Assembly: GCF_002973525.1 (NCBI RefSeq)
Contig: NZ_PVEN01000002.1
Span: forward strand, 248,001-312,000
From: Paraburkholderia sp. BL21I4N1
GTDB lineage: Bacteria > Pseudomonadota > Gammaproteobacteria > Burkholderiales > Burkholderiaceae
DNA length: 64,000 bases
Direction of reading: 5' to 3'
Below the pieces are notes generated by a model. That model was not told the DNA's origin. It worked only from the letters and a program-made list of their open reading frames with translations, and ran no database searches. Made by a program: the position numbers and the translations under genes. Shown here one piece after another: positions 1 through 7,261 of this stretch (within the stretch, counting starts at the first letter, position 1; every line of letters begins with the position of its first letter).

Positions 1-1512
1 GCGATGGGTCATGACCGTGTCGAGTTCGCGCGCGAACGCGACGATGGCGTCTTCCGGCGCCATGCCGCTGCGCACCTGACCGGCGATGGTCGCCGCCGCC
101 AGTTCGAGCGCGAACGGCACGCCGTCCACACGCCGGCAAATCAGCGCCGCGGCCGCGAAGGTGGCCGGCGCGAGCTGGCTCACGTCGGCCAGCGGCGCCT
201 GCGAAGCCGCCGCTTTCAGACAGTGCGCAAGCCGGGTGAACAGGAGCCGCAACGCGTCGTAGTCGAGCGTGGCGGGCGTTTCGTCGGTCTGTTCGGGCGG
301 CACGCGCAACGCGGCCACCGGCACCGCCGCTTCGCCGCCGATGAACAGCGGCGATTCGCATGTCGCAATCACGTGCAAGCCGGTGGTGTTCGCGACCAGC
401 GTATCGATCAGGGCCGCCGCCGCTTCGCTCAGATGGTCGCAGTGATCGACGATCAGCAGCAGGCGCCGCTCGCCGATCTGCGCGGCCAGATTGGCCGAGG
501 TGGTCTGGTCGCCGGTGGGCTCCAGGCCGAGCGCCGCACCGATCGCGTTGGCCACGCGATCGGGTTGCGCGAGCGAAACCAGCGCCGCGCAGAAATCGCC
601 GTCGGGAAATTGCGGGCCGAGGTGGCTCGCGGCTTCGATGGCCAGACGCGTTTTACCGACGCCGGAAGCACCCGTCAGCGTCACGATGCGGCGCGTGGGC
701 ACCAGCGCGAGCAATTCCGACAACTCGGCATGACGGCCGATGAACGGCGACGGATCGATGCTTTGCGAACGCAGCGAGGCGCTCGCGCTGGTCGGCATCA
801 GCGCGGGAAACGCGGGTAAGGTCGACGCGCTGGAAGCGGCCGACGCGGCGGTGAGGCGCGATGCCAGCGGGGCGTCCCACGCCGCGGCGGGAGCGGACGT
901 GGACCGCGCGCCGGACGGGATACCGAGTTGCGCGCCGAACGGCGAACCGGGTTGTGCGCCGGATGGCGTGCCGAATTGCGCACCGAACTGGGCACCGTAG
1001 GAGAAGCCCGACGACGAGCCCGATCGGGTCGCGCCAAACGTTGCGCCATACGTGGACGCCGAGCTCGACGCGAGCGTGGCGGTAGCCGACGGGCCGGCCG
1101 TTTCACTCGCCGCAAACGAGTTGGCGAGCGAGGCCGCAATGCTGCCCGCATTCGCCGCGGCGAGATCGAGTCCGGCATCGGGCGTGTCGAGCACGCGGAT
1201 TTCACCCGCGAAGCGATAGCCGCGACCGGCGACGGTGACGATCAGATCTCGCGCGTCGTCGAGCGCGCGGCGGATCGCGGAAATTTGCGCCTGCACCGTG
1301 TTCGCGTCGATCGTGCTGCCCGGCCAGACGAGTTCGCGCAACTCGGCGGTCGACACCACGCGGCCGCGGGCGTCGAGCAAGGCCGCGAGCATGGCGAACG
1401 AGCGGCCGCCCAGTTCGATGACGGCGCCGTCGGATATCAGCAGGCCCACGTCGCGTGCGAGCCAGAATCGCGAAAAAGCGATGACCTGACCAGTGAGCCG
1501 CGGTAGCGACAT
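1..1512 (-). CDS. winged-helix regulator with NB-ARC-like ATPase domain (partial)
   Basis: The gene starts at the ATG at 1512 and runs leftward off the window, so only the first 504 residues are visible and the C-terminus is missing. Residues about 10-100 form an OmpR/PhoB-type winged helix, with the usual RxLRxxLDD-like recognition helix followed by a VAGRGYRF wing. Next comes a low-complexity linker of about 150 residues rich in Ser/Ala/Gly, containing repeated FGAQ/FGTPSG-like units. A P-loop ATPase follows: Walker A GASGVGKT at about residues 280-288 and a Walker B-like LLLIVDHCD at about 352-360. This architecture is known from large one-component activators of the AfsR/SARP-like and LuxR-type ATPase regulators. 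No phosphoacceptor receiver domain is present. It lies at the edge of the hrp cluster, but nothing in the sequence shows that it controls it. The target is unknown. Confidence 0.8.
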   Translation of the reverse strand, partial: MSLPRLTGQVIAFSRFWLARDVGLLISDGAVIELGGRSFAMLAALLDARGRVVSTAELRELVWPGSTIDANTVQAQISAIRRALDDARDLIVTVAGRGYRFAGEIRVLDTPDAGLDLAAANAGSIAASLANSFAASETAGPSATATLASSSASTYGATFGATRSGSSSGFSYGAQFGAQFGTPSGAQPGSPFGAQLGIPSGARSTSAPAAAWDAPLASRLTAASAASSASTLPAFPALMPTSASASLRSQSIDPSPFIGRHAELSELLALVPTRRIVTLTGASGVGKTRLAIEAASHLGPQFPDGDFCAALVSLAQPDRVANAIGAALGLEPTGDQTTSANLAAQIGERRLLLIVDHCDHLSEAAAALIDTLVANTTGLHVIATCESPLFIGGEAAVPVAALRVPPEQTDETPATLDYDALRLLFTRLAHCLKAAASQAPLADVSQLAPATFAAAALICRRVDGVPFALELAAATIAGQVRSGMAPEDAIVAFARELDTVMTHR

Positions 1513-1711
1513 GATGGGTCTCCGGCGTAGTAGTGTTTCGGTCCACCGGCGAGGGGGTCTCGCAAGGCATGCGTATCGAATCGCCGCCGTGCGGCCATGC
1601 CGTGCGGCCTTTCGTCAGACCTTTGTATTATCGCCTGATAAGTGAACAATTGCCTGCATTGCGAACACTTCTTCGAATTCACGGCGGTGTCGTTCGCCTC
1701 GTCGTGCCGCG

Positions 1712-2335
1712 TCAGGCATCTTCGAGGCTCCATTGCATGGTGTTGCGCAGCCATGCGGCGCCTTCGCTTGCCGGTTCCGGCGGCACGGGTGCCGGTCGCG
1801 TCAGGGCGAACAGATAACTGTCGGCCGCGACGAGGCTGCGATTCGGGCGAGGTTCGTGGTTGGTCAGCAAGGCTTCCTTGACGAAGCCGAGCCGCTCCAT
1901 CGAACTGTGCGCCGCGCCGTCCACCGCGCAGCACGCGAAGACGCGGTACACGCCGGGCTGTTCGATCAGCCAGTCGATCAATTCCTGCAGCGCCAGCACG
2001 CCGGCCCGGCGTCGCCGCGCGCCACCGTGACGGCTGATGATGACGCCGAGTTCGACGCGCGGCAGCGTCGGCTTCAATTCGATCAGCGCGGTCAGGCGGC
2101 CGGTTTCCTTGCATTCGAGCGTGTAGCGAATCAGGCTGCCGTCGTCCCAGCCGCGCAGCGCCTCGGCGATGAAGCCCTCCGTCTGGCTCACGCCAGTCTG
2201 ACGCAACACCGGCAGATCGCGCATCGTGTCGGCGTCGCCGAGCATCTGGTCGAACAGGGCGGGGGCGTCGGCGGGGGTCAGCGGACGCAGCCGCAGAAGC
2301 GGCGTGTCGATGCTATCGAGCGGGATGAGGCGCAT
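1712..2335 (-). CDS. GNAT family N-acetyltransferase
   Basis: This 207-aa protein begins MRLIPLDSIDTPLLRLRPLT, the N-terminal pattern of RimJ/RimL-type GNAT acetyltransferases (a strand of LxLRPLxxxDA followed by a helix). The acetyl-CoA-binding core shows an LGVIISRHGGA strand-turn, then a helix ALQELIDWLIE and GVYRVFACCAVDGAAHSSMERLGFVKE, which matches the late GNAT motif in which neighbouring residues pack around a side chain of the acceptor. The substrate cannot be told; proteins of this type acetylate ribosomal-protein N-termini or small amines. It reads leftward, 199 bases upstream of the winged-helix ATPase gene and divergent from the pilin-like gene at 2610. No PIP box faces it, so it is probably not part of the Hrp regulon. 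Confidence 0.75.
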   Translation of the reverse strand: MRLIPLDSIDTPLLRLRPLTPADAPALFDQMLGDADTMRDLPVLRQTGVSQTEGFIAEALRGWDDGSLIRYTLECKETGRLTALIELKPTLPRVELGVIISRHGGARRRRAGVLALQELIDWLIEQPGVYRVFACCAVDGAAHSSMERLGFVKEALLTNHEPRPNRSLVAADSYLFALTRPAPVPPEPASEGAAWLRNTMQWSLEDA

Positions 2336-2472
2336 GAGTCGGACTCCGATTGAGCGACGAGTCCGTGCAGTGTGCCGCTGCCGTGTGACTCGTACACGAC
2401 CGGCCGCGAACCGGCGTCAAGAGTTGCGAACACCGGGGCGCTCGCGGAGGCGTTGCCGGCGCCGCCTGGCGC

Positions 2473-2533
2473 TTCGCATCCGCGCACCCGGGTTCGCATC
2501 GCGCCGGCAGGCTTAGCGCGTGGGTTGTAAGGT
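2473..2533 (+). promoter_or_regulatory. PIP/hrpII box and -10 upstream of the 159-aa pilin-like gene
   Basis: A perfect TTCGC-N15-TTCGC direct repeat occupies 2473-2477 and 2493-2497. It is followed after 30 bases by TAAGGT (2528-2533), which fits the TANNNT -10 known for HrpX/HrpB-regulated promoters (30-32 bases spacing). The downstream start codon is at 2610. The repeat and spacing are seen directly; control by the HrpB-type activator is inferred from the known motif. Confidence 0.88.
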
Positions 2534-2609
2534 CGATCAGGATGCCCGTTCGATGTCGTTGTTCCGTGCTTCGCTCGTGCGGCGCACATTCACACCAGGA
2601 GCCCGCACC

Positions 2610-3089
2610 ATGCCGAATTCCCCCTCGATCGGACGTTCCAGCGGCGCGTTGCCGCTCAACGAATCGCATACTTCGCCGTCACCCGCGACGGACCACGGTC
2701 AGCCAGCCGGCGGTACGCCGCACGCCGGTCCGCAAGCGGATGCGAAGCTGAACGCGCTGGCCGGCAACGGCGGCAATGCGTCGACGGCGGCAGCGGGCAA
2801 GGGCGCGCGCGCGTCGTTCGCGGCCAAGGTGTCGTCGGCGGCGACGGCGGCCACCTCCGCCGCGGCCGCGATGCCGCAGAAGCTCGCGGCCAATATGCAG
2901 GGCCGCGCCGGCCGCATGGGCGCGTTTTCGCAAGGCATGGCCAATACGGCGAACGGCGTCACGGGGATGGCGGAGGCCGGCTTGAACGTGCTCGGCGGCG
3001 TGATGCAACTGGAGCAGGCGGCGGTCAATCAGATTGCGGAATTGATGAAGCAGGGCGCACGCAATATCGAGGAAGCGTCGAAGGGCTGA
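2610..3089 (+). CDS. Hrp-regulated secreted protein with pilin-like C-terminus
   Basis: I recognise no named family. The start is the ATG at 2610, seven bases after an AGGAG; an in-frame codon 90 bases upstream has no such site. The 159-aa product has a Ser/Thr/Pro/Gly-rich N-terminus typical of type III secretion signals, an Ala-rich middle, and a predicted helical C-terminus ending in KQGARNIEEASKG. The last 30 residues match the last 30 of the 55-aa gene at 3787-3954 (about 12 identities, including MQ-EQ, K-GA-N and AS-G). A perfect PIP box lies upstream and the gene is convergent with the chaperone gene hpaB. It is probably a type III secreted substrate; a pilus or needle accessory subunit is the leading guess. 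It has no signal peptide and no membrane segment. Confidence 0.75.
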   Translation: MPNSPSIGRSSGALPLNESHTSPSPATDHGQPAGGTPHAGPQADAKLNALAGNGGNASTAAAGKGARASFAAKVSSAATAATSAAAAMPQKLAANMQGRAGRMGAFSQGMANTANGVTGMAEAGLNVLGGVMQLEQAAVNQIAELMKQGARNIEEASKG

Positions 3090-3102
3090 CGTGTGCGTTG
3101 AG

Positions 3103-3133
3103 GGCGGCTTCTTCGTGCATTCCCGGAGCCGCC
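3103..3133. terminator. possible bidirectional hairpin terminator
   Basis: GGCGGCT (3103-3109) and AGCCGCC (3127-3133) can pair around an 18-base loop in the 53-base gap between two convergent genes. There is no clear T-tract, so the call is tentative. Confidence 0.4.
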
Positions 3134-3142
3134 TTCAGGCCA

Positions 3143-3598
3143 CTAGGCCCGCAACCAGAAAAACTCTCCCGAGGCGATCCCCTCGAACATCTCGTCGCTC
3201 GATTCCACGATGTTTTGCCGCCAGTAGCGGCCGTGCTCCGCGTAGTGCGCGAGCAGATCGGCCAGCGCATTGCCGTCGAGGTCGTCGGCGAACGGCAGCC
3301 GCAACACCAGCACGACGCCGCCGGTGTCCGTGTCGAGTCCCAGTTGCGCCTGGTCCTGCGCATAGATCAACAGGTTGGCCTCGAGCATCAGCCGGAACAC
3401 GACGAGCGTGCGCCCGGCGGTGACCGTGCCGAAATGGAAATTCGCGTACATCGCGTCGAGGTCGCGCTCGAAGTAGTCGAGCCGCACGTCGAAGCCTTCA
3501 ACTTCGATCGAGCGTGAGCGCAGCACAGGGTCCGCGTCGCCGAGACCGACGACCGCGCACAGATCCGTGATCAGGCTGGTGTAACGCTCGCTGCTCAT
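3143..3598 (-). CDS. hpaB: type III secretion chaperone of the CesT/HpaB type
   Basis: This 151-aa acidic protein has the layout of CesT/Tir-family class I chaperones: an N-terminal helix (RYTSLITDLCAVVGLGD), a twisted sheet (LVVFRLMLEANLLIYAQ, GGVVLVLRLPF) and a C-terminal helix with acidic tail (ESSDEMFEGIASGEFFWLRA). In Xanthomonas, HpaB is a general effector chaperone that docks effectors on the HrcN ATPase and prevents premature export. Length (about 150 residues) and position at the downstream end of the hrcQ-R-S-hpaA-hrcD-hrpD6-hrpE series both match hpaB. It is the last gene of the leftward unit, 188 bases after the 55-aa gene. A partial GCGAA/ACGAA pair in that gap has the wrong spacing for a PIP box. 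Confidence 0.8.
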   Translation of the reverse strand: MSSERYTSLITDLCAVVGLGDADPVLRSRSIEVEGFDVRLDYFERDLDAMYANFHFGTVTAGRTLVVFRLMLEANLLIYAQDQAQLGLDTDTGGVVLVLRLPFADDLDGNALADLLAHYAEHGRYWRQNIVESSDEMFEGIASGEFFWLRA

Positions 3599-3786
3599 CC
3601 TCGTACCTTGCGTGGCGGTTGCGCGTGCTGCTCAACCGGATGCCCCGGCAAGCCGCGTCGCGGCGCCGGGCGAACAAACTAAAAAACGAAGCGCACACAA
3701 GACACGGCCGGCGCCCGTCGGAAACAGAAACGGGGCCGGCCGCATGCGAACCGCCGCCGTTGGCGAGCGGCCCGCGTCAGCGACGC

Positions 3787-3954
3787 TTAGCTGCCGCGCG
3801 ACGCATCCTTGACGTTGCTTGCACCGCTCTTCGCAATGTTCGCCACCGACGAATACATGCTTTGCTCGACTTGCATCTGGGCGGACATCATCGTCATCTG
3901 GTCCATTTCCTGCGTGAGACCAGCCATCATTCCGCCTGCGCTTCCTACGGACAT
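3787..3954 (-). CDS. 55-aa small protein at the hrpE (Hrp pilin) position
   Basis: This short gene starts at the ATG at 3954 behind an exact GGAGG six bases upstream and ends with TAA at 3787-3789. The 55-aa product is Met/Gln/Ser-rich with a predicted amphipathic helix and no Cys, and ends in AKSGASNVKDASRGS. It sits between the hrpD6-like gene and hpaB, which is exactly where Xanthomonas carries hrpE, the Hrp pilus subunit. The shape fits a needle/pilin monomer (small, helical, charged C-terminus), but it is shorter than known Hrp pilins (about 65-95 residues). Its C-terminal 30 residues resemble those of the 159-aa Hrp-regulated protein encoded at 2610-3089. Assignment as the pilus subunit (SctF/HrpE) is inferred from synteny and size. 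Confidence 0.7.
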   Translation of the reverse strand: MSVGSAGGMMAGLTQEMDQMTMMSAQMQVEQSMYSSVANIAKSGASNVKDASRGS

Positions 3955-4113
3955 AAGAACCTCCAGTGACTAGGGATAAAGAGTGGGAGTGGCCTACATC
4001 GAGACCTGCCGCCGCGTCGGCTGCCCAGGTGAGCCACACCGCCGCGACAAGCGCGTTGCCCGTCGCGCCGGCGCTGCCGCGCCGGGATGACGGTGAGCCG
4101 TTGCGCCGCCCTG

Positions 4114-4362
4114 TCAGGCGTGCGCGCCGGCCTGTTTTTCCTGCAGCCGCGCAATCACGCGCGACGCAGCGAGAAAGCCGCGATACAGCTTGGCCAGATT
4201 GTTGCGATCGAGGTCGGTGGCCCCTTGCGTTTCGCTGATCCGCTGCGCGGTCGCTTCGAGCGACTGGCGGATCGCGTCCACTTTCGGCGTGCCGGCCGGA
4301 TCGGCGAGGGTCTTCTGCAAATCGTTGAATGCGCTGGCGTGGGCTTCGAGTTGCTCGTACAT
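4114..4362 (-). CDS. hrpD6: HrpD6-like small Hrp protein
   Basis: An 82-aa, Ala/Gln-rich, probably all-helical protein beginning MYEQLEAHASAFNDLQKTL. The start at 4362 has AGGAG five bases upstream. It follows hrcD after 40 bases and precedes the small pilin-like gene, the position and size of hrpD6 in Xanthomonas (about 80 residues), a protein needed for secretion and for normal hrp gene expression there. Its helical content and size also resemble YscE/EscE-type needle co-chaperones, which would suit a gene directly upstream of the pilin candidate. The name is positional; no diagnostic motif is visible. Confidence 0.6.
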   Translation of the reverse strand: MYEQLEAHASAFNDLQKTLADPAGTPKVDAIRQSLEATAQRISETQGATDLDRNNLAKLYRGFLAASRVIARLQEKQAGAHA

Positions 4363-4402
4363 GTCGATCTCCTGATAGAACGGGGCAAGGGCGGTTATCG
4401 GG

Positions 4403-5674
4403 TCAGCTTGCCGGACCGTGGGATTGAGCCGATGGCAATGTCGCGGGGTTCGGCAGCGGCACGGCGCCGGCCGCGCTGCGGGTGACGGTGTCGTTGTCGA
4501 CGATCGCGGTGTTGGCGGCGTTGTTCGCGTTGGCCTTGCCGTTCGGCGCCGTGTTGGCCTTGGCGGTTTTACTGGCACTCGTGTCGGCGCTTGCAATGGT
4601 GTTGGCGCTCGCATGCGCACTGGCCGTGGGCGCCACGCTGGCCACGTTCGCCTCGCTGTCCGACGCGGGCGGGTCGACGGCGTAAATATGTTTGACGCCG
4701 TCCGGTGTCTGCGCATAGCGGACGTCGTCGGAGGAAATCATTTCGGAATACGATGCGGGCGCGGCACCGCCCGCGACGACGTTGCCGTTTTCCGCCACCT
4801 GCACCACGATGTTTTTCACGTTCGCGTCCAGATCGGCGCGCACTCGCGCCAGCGCGGCGTCGAGATCGGCGCGGCTGCTGACGGCACCGGTGATCGCGAA
4901 GTTGCCGTCGCCGAGATAGCGGACATGCGCGCCCGCCACGCCCAGCGAATCCTCGATGCTGCGTGCGTCGTTCTGCGCGACGTCGTAGTTGCGTGCCATG
5001 CCGCCCGGCGACACTCGCGCCAGCAGGGTGCGCACCGCATCGTCGTCGGCGGGGCTCGTGACCATGCCGGTCACCACCACCGTGTTGCCGACCGCGTGCG
5101 CCTGCAGGCCGCTCAGATGGGCCGCGGCCAGCGCCTCGCCGACGCGTTGCGCGCGGTCGTCGGCATTGCGCGGCAGGGCGGCGCGGCTCATCTGCGTGGT
5201 GGTCAGCAGCGAACCCGCGACGATCACGATACCCAGCACGAAGCACGCCGCCACGGCGCCGACGTAACGGCGCCGCTTCTTGCGTTCGGCGGCGAAGCGC
5301 GCTTCGGCGGGCCGCGCCAGCAGCATCGACAGCAGGTCGAGGTCGGACGGCCATGCCGCGTCGTCCGCGCCGATGCACAGGATCATGTCGTCGAATTGCA
5401 TCGGCACGAAGTCCACCAGCAGCACCACTTCCTCGGCCGCGGACGGCGCGGTGGTGTGGCCTTCCACGGTCTGCGCCGCCGGGACGGCGGCGGCACTGGC
5501 GACGCGCTGCGCGCTGACCACGCCGCTCGCGTCGACGTGCAACAGCGCATCCGCGCCGCGCCAGTCGGTGAGGCGGATGTCGGCATCGTCGTCGGCGCCG
5601 ACGCGATGCGTGCCCGGCGTGAGCTGCAACTGCGCTCCCGCGTGAACGCCCGTCAGTATCCGCAGCAGTTTCAT
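4403..5674 (-). CDS. hrcD: type III secretion inner-membrane ring protein HrcD (SctD)
   Basis: SctD forms the outer of the two inner-membrane rings of the injectisome. The 423-aa protein shows the family plan: a cytoplasmic forkhead-associated-like domain (residues about 1-110, starting MKLLRILTGVHAGAQLQL), one membrane segment at about 137-157 preceded by the basic ERKKRRR stop signal, and a periplasmic part with BON-like repeats (VGNTVVVTGMVTSPADDDAV and GDGNFAITGAVSSRADLDA). The C-terminal 90 residues are an Ala/Ser/Asn/Thr-rich low-complexity tail, longer than in most relatives. It corresponds to HrpD5/HrcD of Xanthomonas and HrpW of R. solanacearum. A separate PIP promoter lies 115 bases upstream, so it can be transcribed independently of the hrcU promoter. 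Confidence 0.9.
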   Translation of the reverse strand: MKLLRILTGVHAGAQLQLTPGTHRVGADDDADIRLTDWRGADALLHVDASGVVSAQRVASAAAVPAAQTVEGHTTAPSAAEEVVLLVDFVPMQFDDMILCIGADDAAWPSDLDLLSMLLARPAEARFAAERKKRRRYVGAVAACFVLGIVIVAGSLLTTTQMSRAALPRNADDRAQRVGEALAAAHLSGLQAHAVGNTVVVTGMVTSPADDDAVRTLLARVSPGGMARNYDVAQNDARSIEDSLGVAGAHVRYLGDGNFAITGAVSSRADLDAALARVRADLDANVKNIVVQVAENGNVVAGGAAPASYSEMISSDDVRYAQTPDGVKHIYAVDPPASDSEANVASVAPTASAHASANTIASADTSASKTAKANTAPNGKANANNAANTAIVDNDTVTRSAAGAVPLPNPATLPSAQSHGPAS

Positions 5675-5751
5675 CGTGCTCGCACAGGTTGGGTGGGAAG
5701 GGCGCCGGAGGGGCGCGCGACTTGAGCGGCTCGGCCGGCTCGATCGTATTT

Positions 5752-5813
5752 AATGTAGCTGCGCGATGTGGCGCGCCGCCGCGAGAATGCGAAGGTGCCG
5801 CATGGGATGCGAA
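5752..5813 (-). promoter_or_regulatory. PIP/hrpII box and -10 upstream of hrcD
   Basis: On the minus strand TTCGC (5813-5809), 15 bases, TTCGC (5793-5789), then 31 bases, then TACATT (5757-5752), which fits TANNNT. The box lies in the 155-base gap between hpaA and hrcD and points at hrcD. All elements are exact matches to the known HrpX/HrpB-responsive layout. Confidence 0.9.
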
Positions 5814-5829
5814 GCCGTGCCGCAAATGA

Positions 5830-6936
5830 CTAGCGGCTGCCGCCGGGAAAGGCGCGACGTGGGGACGATGGCGCCGCGTCGGAGGCGGCGGCATGAGGGC
5901 TGCCTGCGGCGGCGGAGTGGTATGCGGCGCCTCGCGCACCGGATGCACCGGATGCACCGGGCAAGCCGGATGAACCGGGAACGCTGGATGCACCGGAACC
6001 GCCAGATGCGCCAGCCGCGCCAGCCGCGCCAGCCGCGCCAGCCGCCCCGCCGGCCGTCCGCCCAAGCACACCACCACGCAGCCCACACAAGGTATCGATC
6101 GACCGTCCGCGTTGCGTCGCCGTCGCAGGTTTATCCGCATGCAGCCACAACAGCGGAAACAGCAGGTTGAAGCGCTGCACCCGCTCAGGCGGCGGCAGCC
6201 GCGTCACCCCTTGCGCGCCCGCGCCACCCGCCTGCTCACGCAGCGCGGCGACGCCCGAATTCGCCCCCGGCAGCGCCGCCGGAATGCTGCCGATGCGCTG
6301 CTGCACCCCGAGCAGATCGATCGACTGTTCGAGCACGCGCGCGTCGAGCTGCATCTGTGGATTGGCGGCCAGTTGCCCGCGCAGGCTCAGCATGTCGCCG
6401 CGCCACGCGTCGCGCACCGCGGCGGCGCGCGCGCTTTCCTGACCCGGCTGCGCATACTGCGCGGCGACCGCGTCGAGCCGGCCGGACGGTGGCGGAGGCA
6501 CTGCGCCGCGGTCGCCGCGCGCCTTGATCGCGGGCGCCGCGCCGGTGCCGTGTTCGTCGCCGTGATCGCCTTGCGACTGGCCACCGCCGCCGCCGCGTCC
6601 GCCGCCGTCGCGGTTCACCTTGTGGCCTTCCGCGTGATTCGCTTCGGCGTCGTCCGGACCGTCGTCGTCGAGACCGGCGCCATTGCTGCGCTGTTTCTTG
6701 GCCGCGCGACGCTTGCGTGCCAGCTGGTCGGCCATGCGTTTCGCGCGCACCGAACTGACCGACGGTCCACGCTGCGCGTCCGACCCGTACGTGAAATTGG
6801 TCGTGCCGCGATACAGCGCCGCGAACTGCGCGCCGTTGCGCGCGCCTTGCGCGTTGGCCGATTTCTGCTGCGCGTCGGCGGTGTGCTGCGCGTGCGCCGC
6901 CGCCGCGTCGTTACCCTGATGAGAGATGCGGCTCAT
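5830..6936 (-). CDS. hpaA: HpaA-like type III secretion control protein
   Basis: The gene lies between hrcS and hrcD, which is the hpaA position in Xanthomonas and Ralstonia hrp clusters. HpaA is secreted and controls substrate traffic by binding HpaB. The 368-aa product has a polar N-terminus suited to type III export, a strongly basic stretch RAKRMADQLARKRRAAKKQR at about residues 64-83 that resembles the nuclear-localisation-like sequences described for HpaA, a Gly/His/Asp-rich linker, a conserved-looking segment around VAAQYAQPGQESARAAAVRDAW, and LPPPERVQRFNLLFPLLWLHA near residue 265. The last 80 residues are collagen-like Gly-Ala-Ser/Pro repeats. It starts 36 bases after hrcS in the same unit. 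Function is assigned by position plus the basic motif. Confidence 0.78.
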   Translation of the reverse strand: MSRISHQGNDAAAAHAQHTADAQQKSANAQGARNGAQFAALYRGTTNFTYGSDAQRGPSVSSVRAKRMADQLARKRRAAKKQRSNGAGLDDDGPDDAEANHAEGHKVNRDGGGRGGGGGQSQGDHGDEHGTGAAPAIKARGDRGAVPPPPSGRLDAVAAQYAQPGQESARAAAVRDAWRGDMLSLRGQLAANPQMQLDARVLEQSIDLLGVQQRIGSIPAALPGANSGVAALREQAGGAGAQGVTRLPPPERVQRFNLLFPLLWLHADKPATATQRGRSIDTLCGLRGGVLGRTAGGAAGAAGAAGAAGASGGSGASSVPGSSGLPGASGASGARGAAYHSAAAGSPHAAASDAAPSSPRRAFPGGSR

Positions 6937-6972
6937 ATCGATCGCCTCGCGAATTAGCGCGCACGGGCCGCG

Positions 6973-7236
6973 TCAAAGCGGCACGGCGGCTTGCATCATT
7001 TCGTTGGCGAAGTGCAGAATCGCCGCGCACGACAGCGGCGCGGCCACCACGATCACCACCGTCACCGCAATCAATTTGACCGCGTGCGACAAGGTCTGAT
7101 CCTGCATCGACGTGATCGCCTGCAGGAACGACACGCCGAGGCCGACCACGGCCGCGACGATCACCGCCGGCAACGACACGGTCAGGCACAGCAGCATGCC
7201 TTCGGTCGTGAAGCGGATCAGCGAATCGATTTCCAT
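6973..7236 (-). CDS. hrcS: type III export apparatus protein HrcS (SctS, FliQ family)
   Basis: HrcS is one of the small membrane proteins (R, S, T) that build the export gate in the inner membrane. The 87-aa product is full length for the FliQ family and has two hydrophobic hairpins separated by the conserved loop FLQAITSMQDQTLSHAVKL; the helices are MLLCLTVSLPAVIVAAVVGLG and LIAVTVVIVVAAPLSCAAIL. It follows hrcR by 25 bases and precedes hpaA by 36 bases, so all are probably co-translated from one message. Confidence 0.95.
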   Translation of the reverse strand: MEIDSLIRFTTEGMLLCLTVSLPAVIVAAVVGLGVSFLQAITSMQDQTLSHAVKLIAVTVVIVVAAPLSCAAILHFANEMMQAAVPL

Positions 7237-7261
7237 CTGGCTCTCCGAAGGCGAATCCGCG

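Noticed and set aside
3670..3690. Possible PIP box before hpaB (GCGAA and ACGAA)
   Set aside because: The spacing is 11 bases instead of 15 and one half is altered.
3955..4113. Short frames in the gap between the hrpD6-like gene and the 55-aa gene
   Set aside because: None has a ribosome binding site; they run into the next gene in another frame or are basic nonsense sequence.
4418..5725. 435-codon open frame on the plus strand
   Set aside because: Lies antisense to hrcD; His/Arg/Val-rich composition and no family motif. A by-product of high GC content.
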